Below, piece by piece: positions 12,001 to 24,000 of a stretch of DNA of 64,000 nt. Below the pieces are notes generated by a model, which made no database searches, had not been told where the DNA came from, and saw only the letters and a program-made list of their open reading frames with translations. Origin of the DNA: Zoroaster sp. YZ-2022 (Eukaryota; Echinodermata; Asteroidea; Forcipulatida; Zoroasteridae); assembly GCA_029582265.1 (NCBI GenBank), contig CM055816.1, positions 90,921,204 through 90,985,203 on the forward strand, given 5' to 3'. Made by a program: the position numbers and the translations under genes. How positions within the stretch are numbered: the stretch's first letter is position 1; every line of letters begins with the position of its first letter.

Positions 12001-15000
12001 TTCGAATCCCGGATGTGACACTTGTGTCCTTGAGCAAGACACTTAATCATAATTGCTTCTTTTCATCCAGGGGTTAAATGGGTACATGTGAGGGCAGAGT
12101 TGGTTGATTAGCCCTATATGTGTTGTAATGGCAGCAATCGAGCTGTATACTCCCTAGGGAGCTGAGATGGTTTCAGGAATGATTTATGAGCCTTATGAGC
12201 AGGGGTAATGATATAATGCGCCTTGAGCACCACTTAGTTGGTGGATACGTGTGCTATATAAGTCCACACATTATTATTATTATTATTGCAACATCCACAA
12301 CGATTCATTAAAAAGGGATTAGGGACCCGCCCCTGGCACTGTAATTATTCTTTGATCATCTTTTTAATATATGTGTAATGAATTCCATTTAATGGGATTC
12401 CATCTTTTGTTTCCTTTTTACAGGGTAAATGTGAGAAGTACTGGCCAGATAAATCTGCCATATATGGGAACCTTCTTGTTGAATTGTCCAATGAGGAGAC
12501 GCATGCAGATTACATAATACGAGATTTCGTAGTTGGCATGAAATTAGAGGTATGGTTTAATTTCAAATGATGTTACGTAAAAACATTTGGCCAATTGGCT
12601 TTAAATGCATTCATATTTTATAATCAAGATACATATATAAAACCAATCTGTGACAATTTTAGTTTATTTCATGGTGCCCATTAACGAGGAAATAGTAAAA
12701 AATGTATTTAGATTTTAGCAAATTTAACTTCCTTTGAATGTGGAAATAGAACACAATAGCAATCATTTACAATGGCATCTTATACATTAATGTAATAATT
12801 TGATCCTTTAAATGTTTTACTCAGGGAAAAGGTATGAGAAAAGTTCGCCAATATCACTTCACAACATGGCCAGATATGGGCTTGCCTCAAGATCCCAACA
12901 AAGTGGTGAATTTTGTTAAACTCGTGAAGGAATACAACCCTAAGAATGTTGGTCACATGATCGTCCATTGCAGGTTGGTAATATCACCGTGCATCCCAAG
13001 TATAGGAATGTCAGTCAGGTGTACCGTGACAAAGCGGTTTAGTTTAGTTTAGTTTAGTAGCCAGGATGGTAAGTGGTCTTATGTCCTTGAACAAGGCACT
13101 TACAACTACCTGATTCTCATCACCCATGAGTTGTATGGAGACCTGTAAGTGCAGTAGTATGTTAGATGCCGTATCTGTCTCACCTACTAAAAAAACATAT
13201 TTTTAACAAATTCGCTGGGTAGTAGTAGGGGATTTTAGCCAGGTTTTCTCACTTTACAAATATCTTTTCTTAAAATATCTTTTTTAACAAGCCTACCTAC
13301 TCAAAAATCATATTTTTTAAACAAATTCGCTGGGTAGTAGTAGGGGAGATTATCTTAAAATTTGGTTTTATTCTATAAAAAATTTCTAAACTTCACTGGT
13401 TTGAAAACATGCTAGATGGCTGACGATATCAAGATTTATTAGATGGCGAACCATCTAATAAAAATATCTTTTTAAGACTACGTCATCGAGAAAGATCAAG
13501 ATCGGTAGTTATAGAATGTAACACTTATAAAAATGACAAAATGATTTAATATTATGTTGAGTAATTGCAAAGATGACGACGAAGATACATTTTTGGATAA
13601 ATACCGCGGCTCAACTGAAAGAGTACGTTGATACAAATAATATAACGATAGTACGAGCATCCGGCAGGAATGGTAAAGTGAATAAAACAGATTATTTATT
13701 TAGCATTAAAAAACATTTAAACGCTTTACCGGTTGTAAAGATTATTCCATGTCAATGGCTTTTAGTTGGCAAAACAGACAAATGTTTAAAGGATAGCGTA
13801 TGTGGCGGAAACTTTTGTGGGGAGCATAAACGTAAACTTAAATGTGAAAATCTATTTCTCCCATGTATGAGATGCGGTATGGGCACAAAAGCAAAAGCGC
13901 AAATATGTGGTAGGTGTAAAGGCTAAGTTTAGTTTATTATTTTATAACTTACGATTGGTTTAACTTTTTAGCACTTATAAAAATGACAAAATGATTTAAC
14001 TTTTTAACACTTATAAAAACGACATAATAATTTAATATTATTATCTTGTTTAATAGTAAAGAAGAGTATGGAGACAACAAAATATTTATCGAAATGGACA
14101 TTACCAGAATTGAAAGAGTTTACACGCTCACACATCGGCCAAATAATTCTTACACAAAACAGCAAGGGAAAAGTTACTAAACGCTCATATTACGAAGGTG
14201 TAAAAAATTATCTACGTGAACATAAACCAAAACCATTATCTAAATTAAGTTTAGTTGAATTGAAAGCACGTATAGCGTCTGAAAATATAAATATACCTAT
14301 TCACGGCTCTGGGAAAAAAGCACAGCTGATTAAAAAAGACTACGTTAACGCTATTAAAAGGTTTTACGATAAAGAAGAAGAGTTGAGATTTAACTCACAA
14401 ATCGACGGTGGAAAATATTTACGCGAACGAATAATGACTGTTCCGTTGAATCACAGCAAAGAAAAAGATTTAAACATTTTTTCACAAGCGGTAAAACCAA
14501 ATATTATTAACAAGTTGCGACAAGACTTGAAAGAATTTAACGCGTGCAAGTTTATGATATACGTACGCATTAAATTACTTAAAGTAAAACAAAATGGCTC
14601 TACCGATGAAGCTACACCAAATTTTCATAACAATAAGCAAATTGTATTATTAAATTTAAACGACATTGATAATATACTACTCAAAACAATTTAGGGAACA
14701 CAGGATTTTTAACATCAAATAGGTTTGAAATATTCCATGAACCGGGATTGTCATTTGAAACCCCCTCTCTCTTTCAGTAGTCATGTCATGAAATGTGTAA
14801 TCACTACATGCATACTTTATCATCTGTTTCATTGTGCAGTTGTTTCTCATCAATTCTGTGAAACATTGTGTTTATCTCAAATAAATGATCTTGCTTTAAC
14901 CGAGATTATTCCGGTGTTCCCTAAATTGTTTTGAGTAGTATATATTAAACAATGTTTTTTCACAAATTCAAGAGGCTTTAGAAAAATGGACTCGAGAGGG

Positions 15001-18000
15001 CAGCGGGTGGGAAATAGATCGTGTTGTGGATATGAATCTCACCACTGCAAAATATAAACCTTTGAAAGGTGGTAGTTATATCGAGCTATGCGACTATGTA
15101 AAAAATAAAAAAACGTGCATCAACGTTAAAAACAACGACGATAATTGTTTGCGATGGGCGATTCGTTGTTATAATAAACATAATGAAAAAGCGATAAAAG
15201 AGTATGTTTTAATCGAAAAAGTAAACATAAAAAATTCTGATAGACCCTCAACATACTCAATGGAGGATGGTTTAAATTTTGATAATATTAACACACCTAC
15301 ACCGATTAATCAAATTAAACGAGTAGAAAAACAAAACAATATAGCGATAAACGTTTTTGGTTACGAGTGCAAATCGATACTAGTTTACAAACTAAGCGAT
15401 CAATCCGCAAAGCTAAATCGTATAAATTTATTATTGATTCACAAAGAAGCTAGATCTCACTACGTTTATATAAAAGATGTGAACAAATTACTTTTTAACC
15501 CTCCTGGGCATTAAGTAGAAAACTTTACACTAACTCAGCAGTGGATGTATTGCAATACACCCACTAATTTAACGGTGTCTAGAATGACTTAAAAATAATA
15601 CAGGGTGCCCATGTTGTTTTTATGTTTGTTTCACTATTTACAAGTATATTTGAGCCATAATATTTTTTAAACTTCCGACGACTTTATCTAAACGTGGCAC
15701 CCCTCCTCTTTTCAGTGGCACCCTAATTTACCTACTGTAAAAAACAGTAGGGCTTACGCGCCGCAGGTTGTAATTATATTAAAAATTGTTTTCTGCATTC
15801 CCCATTGACATCAATAACATCCACACAACTAGATACATAACAGCTGTTCTACAACCAACCAGTGGCCCATCAATCATCAACAGTGTGTGTGTGTGCCAAC
15901 TGGTGTGTGTATTTCAATACACCCCACACGCTAAGAATATGTACATAGCAAAACACATACAGACCCTATGCAAACAGATCATTATGCGAGATTTCACATG
16001 TAACCCGATACACCTTCAACTCCAGCATGCTCCTACATGTAGAGTGGGTCAAAGGTGACAAAGTCAAGTAGTGTCTGGTTTTTTGGTCGAGTATTAAAGG
16101 GGCAGTGCAAAAAAAACCACTTTTCGAGAACTGGAGTACATCCACTCCCTCCTAGGAGGGTTCATCGTCAACATTTTTGTTTGAGATGTTTGCAAGGTTT
16201 TTCAACAGAATCGTATCTCGAAAACCACGAAGAAATGTATAAGGGAACAAACGACAGACCGACAACGATCGTGATGCCCGAAAAGCATAAAAACGACGAG
16301 GTTAAATTTATAAATTTTCATAAAAAGATGAAAGTTCCTTTTGTAATATACGCCGACTTTGAGAGCATTATTAAAAAGATTGACGATGTAAACGATACTA
16401 ATACTACAAAACTACAAGAACACATCGCTTGCGGTTATTCGTATATTAGAGTTTGTTGCGATGGTGAAACTAGTTTACCCGTTACATATAGGGGAGAAGA
16501 TGCGGCTAAACATTTTTTAAATGAATTACAGAAAGAAGAAGAAAAGATTAACATGATATTTAAAAATACTCAAAAATTAAACATGACTAAAGAAAATGTA
16601 AAAGATTACAATTTTGCTAGCGAGTGTTGGATATGTGAAAAGAAGTTTTTTAAAGACGACAAGGTGAGAGACCATTGTCACATTACCGGAAAGTATAGAG
16701 GCGCGGCTCATAGTGCATGTAATTTAAAACTGAGTATAAAACCAAACAAAACTTTTATTCCAGTCGTCTTTCATAATCTACGAGGCTACGACTCTCATCT
16801 CATTATGCGGGCTGCGAGTCAAACGACGGGTATATATCGAAAAGTATATTTCTTTTAGTATCAATCAATTACGATTTATCGATAGCGCTCAATTTTTATT
16901 AGCTTCGCTAGACAAACTCGTAAAATCAAACGATTCTTTTCCGATTACAACAAAACTCGAACCAGATTTAGAAAAGTTTAATCTCATTAAAAGCAAGGGC
17001 ATTTATCCTTACAAGTACATGGACTCTTTCGAGCGTTTTAAAGAAACGCAACTTCCTTTGCAAGAATCTTTTTACAGTAGTTTAAACAACCAACGCATTA
17101 CCACCTCTCAATACGAACACGCAAAGAATGTGTTTCATACATTTGATTGTAAAAATTTAGGAGACTATCACGATTTGTACGTACGTACCGATACTTGCTT
17201 GTTGGCGGATGTATTTGAAAATTTTCGTAATACTTGCATGAAGCAATACGGTTTGGATCCGGCTAATTATTATACTAGTCCCGGATTGAGTTGGGACGCT
17301 TTATTAAAACATTCAAAACAAACTTTAGAATTGTTTACAGACGTCAATATGCATTTGTTTACAGAAAAAGGTACGAGAGGAGGAACGTGTATGGCGAGTA
17401 AACGATACGCTAAAGCAAACAATAAGTATTTACCCAACTACGATGAATCGAAAGAATCTAGTTACATTATGTATTTAGATGCAAACAATTTATACGGATA
17501 CGCGATGAGTCAACCTTTACCAACGGGTAATTTCAAGTGGATGACTAGTAAACAAATCGAAAAACTTATGAGTAAAGGATTAAAAAACAATAAAGGATGT
17601 ATTTTACAAGTCGATTTAGAATATTCTAAAGAATTACACGATTCACACAACACATTTCCACTCGCGCCAGAGTCGTTGATAGTACCGAAAGAATGGATGA
17701 GCGACTATCAAAATAATTTACTAAATAACAAGCCCGCTCCAAACGTTGTAAAATTAGTTCCAAATTTATACGATAAACGTAATTACGTGATTCATTATCG
17801 TAATTTACAATTGTATTTACAACTCGGCATGAAACTGACTAAAATTCATAAAGTTTTAGAATTTGACGAATCATGTTGGATGAAATCATACATCGATTTA
17901 AACACCCAGCTCAGAAAAGATGCAAAGAGTGATTTTGAAAAAGATTTGTACAAACTGATGAACAATTCGGTTTTTGGAAAAACGATGGAAAATGTAAGAA

Positions 18001-21000
18001 AACGTGTTAATGTAAATTTGAAGCGATTAAATGACGAAAAAGCGGAAAATCAAATTCGCGCGCTCATCGCGAAACCAAATTTTGCAGAGGCGAGGATATT
18101 CGATAATAAACTAGTAGCAATTCACATGCATAAAACGAAACTCTTACTCAACCGTCCAGTTTACGTAGGAATGAGCATACTGGATTTATCTAAACATTTA
18201 ATGTATGATTTTTATTATAATCATTTAAAAAGCAAGTACGGTGATGAGTGCGAGTTGATTTATACGGATACGGATAGTTTGTTACTCGAGATTAAAACGC
18301 AAGATGTATATAAAGATTTATATGAAAACAAACACTTGTATGATTTTAGTAACTATAAACAAGATCATTTTTTACATTCTGAAGTCAATAAAAAAGTAAT
18401 AGGTAAAATGAAAGACGAGTGTGCGGGAACTCTAATCTCCGAAATTGTATGTTTGAGACCCAAAATGTATTCGATACTTTTATCAGATGAAAAACAAATA
18501 AGAAAAGCCAAAGGTGTTAAAAAACAAGTTTTAGAACAACAGACTAAACACGATCGTTATAAACAAGTTTTATCTCAAAATGTTACGCTACATCATAATA
18601 TGAGTTTTATCAAATACGAAAAACATAGACTATATACAACGCGAGTAAATAAAATATCACTATCTCCTTTAGACACAAAGAGACACATTTTAGAAAACGG
18701 AATACATACTCGAGCTTACGGTCATTACAGTCTTGCTAATCGATGATGCTAATGCAAAACAACTTCACCCAAAAACGTATAAACCAACGAGGTTAACTGG
18801 TGAGGCTTAATAGCGTAGTTTTTAATAAACTTTAAACTATTTGTTGGACTACAACTATAGCTTGAGCCGATTTTAATCTCTTTCTGATTGTTTAGAGTAT
18901 AATAGACGTTGGTGAGTTTTCTGAGCTGGGTGTTTAAATCGATGTATGATTTCATCCAACATGATTCGTCAAATTCTAAAACTTTATGAATTTTAGTCAG
19001 TTTCATGCCGAGTTGTAAATACAATTGTAAATTACGATAATGAATCACGTAATTACGTTTATCGTATAAATTTGGAACTAATTTTACAACGTTTGGAGCG
19101 GGCTTGTTATTTAGTAAATTCTTTTGATAGTCGCTCATCCATTATTTCGGTACTATCAACGACTCTGGCGCGAGTGGAAATGTGTTGTGTGAATCGTGTA
19201 ATTCTTTAGAATATTCTAAATCGACTTGTAAAATACATCCTTTATTGTTTTTTAATCCTTTACTCATAAGTTTTTCGATTTGTTTACTAGTCATCCACTT
19301 GAAATTACCCGTTGGTAAAGGTTGACTCATCGCGTATCCGTATAAATTGTTTGCATCTAAATACATAATGTAACTAGATTCTTTCGATTCATCGTAGTTG
19401 GGTAAATACTTATTGTTTGCTTTAGCGTATCGTTTACTCGCCATACACGTTCCTCCTCTCGTACCTTTTTCTATAAACAAATGCATATTGACGTCTGTAA
19501 ACAATTCTAAAGTTTGTTTTGAATGTTTTAATAAAGCGTCCCAACTCAATCCGGGACTAGTATAATAATTAGCCGGATCCAAACCGTATTGCTTCATGCA
19601 AGTATTACGAAAATTTTCAAATACATCCGCCAACAAGCAAGTATCGGTACGTACGTACAAATCGTGATAGTCTCCTAAATTTTTACAATCAAATGTATGA
19701 AACACATTCTTTGCGTGTTCGTATTGAGAGGTGGTAATGCGTTGGTTGTTTAAACTACTGTAAAAAGATTCTTGCAAAGGAAGTTGCGTTTCTTTAAAAC
19801 GCTCGAAAGAGTCCATGTACTCGTAAGGATAAATGCCCTTGCTTTTAATGAGATTAAACTTTTCTAAATCTGGTTCGAGTTTTGTTGTAATCGGAAAAGA
19901 ATCGTTTGATTTTACGAGTTTGTCTAGCGAAGCTAATAAAAATTGATCGCTATCGATAAATCGTAATTGATTGATACTAAAAGAAATATACTTTTCGATA
20001 TTGTTTGGAATACACGTTAGATTTCCCGTCGTTTGACTCGCAGCCCGCATAATGAGATGAGAGTCGTAGCCTCGTAGATTATGAAAGACGACTGGAATAA
20101 AAGTTTTGTTTGGTTTTATACTCAGTTTTAAATTACATGCACTATGAGCCGCGCCTCTATACTTTCCGGTAATGTGACAATGGTCTCTCACCTTGTCGTC
20201 TGTAAAAAACTTCTTTTCACATATCCAACACTCGCTAGCAAAATTGTAATCTTTTACATTTTCTTTAGTCATGTTTAATTTTTGAGTATTTTTAAATATC
20301 ATGTTAATCTTTTCTTCTTCTTTCTGTAATTCATTTAAAAAATGTTTAGCCGCATCTTCTCCCCTATATGTAACGGGTAAACTAGTTTCACCATCGCAAC
20401 AAACTCTAATATACGAATAACCGCAAGCGATGTGTTCTTGTAGTTTTGTAGTATTAGTATCGTTTACATCGTCAATCTTTTTAATAATGCTCTCAAAGTC
20501 GGCGTATATTACAAAAGGAACTTTCATCTTTTTATGAAAATTTATAAATTTAACCTCGTCGTTTTTATGCTTTTCGGGCATCACGATCGTTGTCGGTCTG
20601 TCGTTTGTTCCCTTACACATTTCTTCGTGGTTTTCGAGATACGATTCTGTTGAAAAACCTTGCAAACATCTCAAACAAAAATGTTGACGATGTTCGTGTT
20701 TCGTTTGATTAAAAAGTAATTTGTTCACATCTTTTATATAAACGTAGTGAGATCTAGCTTCTTTGTGAATCAATAATAAATTTATACGATTTAGCTTTGC
20801 GGATTGATCGCTTAGTTTGTAAACTAGTATCGATTTGCACTCGTAACCAAAAACGTTTATCGCTATATTGTTTTGTTTTTCTACTCGTTTAATTTGATTA
20901 ATCGGTGTAGGTGTGTTAATATTATCAAAATTTAAACCATCCTCTATTGAGTATGTTGAGGGTCTATCAGAATTTTTTATGTTTACTTTTTCGATTAAAA

Positions 21001-24000
21001 CATACTCTTTTATCGCTTTTTCATTATGTTTATTATAACAACGAATCGCCCATCGCAAACAATTATCGTCGTTGTTTTTAACGTTGATGCACGCTTTTTT
21101 ATTTTTTACATAGTCGCATAGCTCGATATAACTACCACCTTTCAAAGGTTTATATTTTGCAGTGGTGAGATTCATATCCACAACACGATCTATTTCCCAC
21201 TCGCTGCCCTCTCGAGTCCATTTTTCTAAAGCCTCTTGAATTTGTGAAAAAACATTGTTTAATATATTATCAATGTCGTTTAAATTTAATAATACAATTT
21301 GCTTATTGTTATGAAAATTTGGTGTAGCTTCATCGGTAGAGCCATTTTGTTTTACTTTAAGTAATTTAATGCGTACGTATATCATAAACTTGCACGCGTT
21401 AAATTCTTTCAAGTCTTGTCGCAACTTGTTAATAATATTTGGTTTTACCGCTTGTGAAAAAATGTTTAAATCTTTTTCTTTGCTGTGATTCAACGGAACA
21501 GTCATTATTCGTTCGCGTAAATATTTTCCACCGTCGATTTGTGAGTTAAATCTCAACTCTTCTTCTTTACCGTAAAACCTTTTAATAGCGTTAACGTAGT
21601 CTTTTTTAATCAGCTGTGCTTTTTTCCCAGAGCCGTGAATAGGTATATTTATGTTTTCAGACGCTGTACGTGCTTTCAATTCAACTAAACTTAATTTAGA
21701 TAATGGTTTTGGTTTATGTTCACGTAGATAATTTTTTACACCTTCGTAATATGAGCGTTTAGTAACTTTTCCCTTGCTGTTTTGTGTAAGAATTATTTGG
21801 CCGATGTGTGAGCGTGTAAACTCTTTCAATTCTGGTAATGTCCATTTCGATAAATATTTTGTTGTCTCCATACTCTTCTTTACTATTAAACAAGATAATA
21901 ATATTAAATTATTATGTCGTTTTTATAAGTGTTAAAAAGTTAAATCATTTTGTCATTTTTATAAGTGCTAAAAAGTTAAACCATTCGTAAGTTATAAAAT
22001 AATAAACTAAACTTAGCCTTTACACCTACCACATATTTGCGCTTTTGCTTTTGTGCCCATACCGCATCTCATACATGGGAGAGAAATAGATTTTCCACAT
22101 TTAAGTTTACGTTTATGCTCCCCACAAAAGTTTCCGCCACATACGCTATCCTTTAAACATTTGTCTGTTTTGCCAACTAAAAGCCATTGACATGGAATAA
22201 TCTTTACAACCGGTAAAGCGTTTAAATGTTTTTTAATGCTAAATAAATAATCTGTTTTATTCACTTTACCATTCCTGCCGGATGCTCGTACTATCGTTAT
22301 ATTATTTGTATCAACGTACTCTTTCAGTTGAGCCGCGGTATTTATCCAAAAATTTATCTTCGTCGTCATCTTTGCAATTACTCAACATAATATTAAATCA
22401 TTTTGTCATTTTTATAAGTGTTACATTCTATAACTACCGATCTTGATCTTTCTCGATGACGTAGTCTTAAAAAGATATTTTTATTAGATGGTTCGCCATC
22501 TAATAAATCTTTGATATCGTCAGCCATCTAGCATGTTTTCAAACCAGTGAAGTTTAGAAATTTTTTATAGAATAAAACCAAATTTTAAGATAATCTCCCC
22601 TACTACTACCCAGCGAATTTGTTTAAAAAATATGATTTTTGAGTAGGTAGGCTTGTTAAAAAAGATATTTTAAGAAAAGATATTTGTAAAGTGAGAAAAC
22701 CTGGCTAAAATCCCCTACTACTACCCAGCGAATTTGTTAAAAATATGTTTTTTTAGTAGGTGAGACAGATACGGCATCTAACATACTACTAGTGCAGATA
22801 TGTTATTATTGTGTTTGATAAGACACTGGACGCTTAAATAAAATAGGTTGTATTTTGTAATACTATCCAGGTAATACTATCAAGAATAATATAATGGAGT
22901 CATTTTTAAAGCGCTGTTATACGACGTATCACAGCGCTGTACATTATACCCCCTGTTCATCAGCAGCGGCGTAGCCAGGTCTTTTTCAGTGGGGGGGAGG
23001 GGGGGGGGGCACAGGGGGCATTGCATAGTATGGGTTTTTTCCCCTTTTCTCTTTTCTGTTTTTTGGGGGCACTATGAGGATTTTTCGTGGGGGCACCTAG
23101 GGGGCACTGGAAATTTATGGGGGTACGTGCCCCCCAGGCCCCCCCCCGTGGCTACGCCGCTGCTCATCAGGCTCATAAATCATTCCTGAAACCATCTCAG
23201 CTCCCTGGGGAGTATATATACTGCTCAACTGCTGCCATTTCAGCGCATATAGGCTAATCAAATACAACAACCAACTCTGCCCTCACAGGTATACCCATTT
23301 ACTCGTGGGTGGAGAGAAGCAATTATGGTAAAGTGTCTTGCTAGAGGACATATGCACCGCGGTCGCGGTCGGGTTTTGAACCCACATTCTGACGACTCAA
23401 CACAAATCCGATGCACTAAACCGCTCGATGCACCAACACGATAATATCAACTTTTGGCCGAACTGATATTTGTAATTATATATTTCTCCCAAATTAGCTT
23501 TAAGATGTATTACACTCGCAACACGTCCAAACAATATGATTGGCATGAAATAATTGTTGAAATAATCGAGTATGAAGTTGAATAATGTCACAAGTTACAC
23601 CTTCTGCTTTCCAAGCCTCACTTCAATCATGCCTGGGTTGCATCTGGCATCTCGACTGACATCTTTCTCTCCTAATAGCAGGTTATATTAGTTAGAATAT
23701 GTACATTTCAATGTAATATAATGTTATTGTGTGAATGTTTGTAGCGCTGGAATTGGCCGCACTGGTGTGTTCATTGTCTTAGACTCCATGTTGGATCAGG
23801 CAAAGACAGAAGGCAAAGTGGATATCTGGAATTTTGTTCAAGGGATGAGAGACCGACGGATGAAGATGATCCAAACATCGGTAAACATAATCAGATTAAG
23901 AGAATATATCTAACGTATTGGTATTTTCCTGCATATAAATTAATTTAAAGACTTAAAGCCTTATGTGTTATAATTATATGGACTACCGGCTTATTTGTTA

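Larger units (their letters stand above)
14068..18746 (+). pseudogene. PolB: Polinton protein-primed DNA polymerase B, left arm (interrupted)
   Basis: Family-B DNA polymerase gene of about 1,260 codons by comparison with the right arm. Pieces: 14068-14676 (SAP-like N-terminus), 15026-15498, 16161-16838 and 17019-18746. It is broken by a 262-bp MITE, a 662-bp MITE-like insert with a small deletion at its right edge, and a deletion of about 23 nt near 16838 that shifts frame. Motifs present: YADFES (exonuclease I), [11 protein letters not shown] (exonuclease II), [11 protein letters not shown] (exonuclease III), [12 protein letters not shown] (motif A), [13 protein letters not shown] (motif B) and YTDTDS (motif C). 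This arm alone retains the C-terminal third, including motifs B and C. A Cys/His module CWICEKKF with [18 protein letters not shown] lies between exonuclease motifs I and II. Confidence 0.88.
13153..22790. mobile_element. Palindromic Polinton/Maverick-type element (snap-back derivative)
   Basis: A 9.6 kb insertion bounded by AGTAGTATG and CATACTACT with a 5-bp AGTGC duplication. The left arm 13153-17918 and right arm 18917-22790 are inverted copies at near identity once two later insertions in the left arm are removed. The single-copy centre is 17919-18916. Each arm carries a small SAP/zinc-type ORF and a family-B DNA polymerase gene reading toward the centre. Polintons normally have long inverted ends, AG-type termini, protein-primed PolB, integrase, ATPase, protease and capsid genes; all but the first three features are absent. 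The element is therefore non-autonomous. It lies in the gene A intron that splits [10 protein letters not shown], and flanking exons are intact. Confidence 0.88.

Noticed and set aside
11934..12010. tRNA gene at the SINE head (also 24237, minus at 6838, 40080-40268)
   Set aside because: The tRNA-like heads are attached to conserved SINE bodies with ATT tails or form foldbacks, and their stems are eroded; they are retroposon promoters rather than tRNA genes.
13153..22790. Integrated virus-like genome with capsid genes
   Set aside because: Only PolB and a small ORF are present; no capsid, ATPase, protease or integrase frame was found in either strand of the element.
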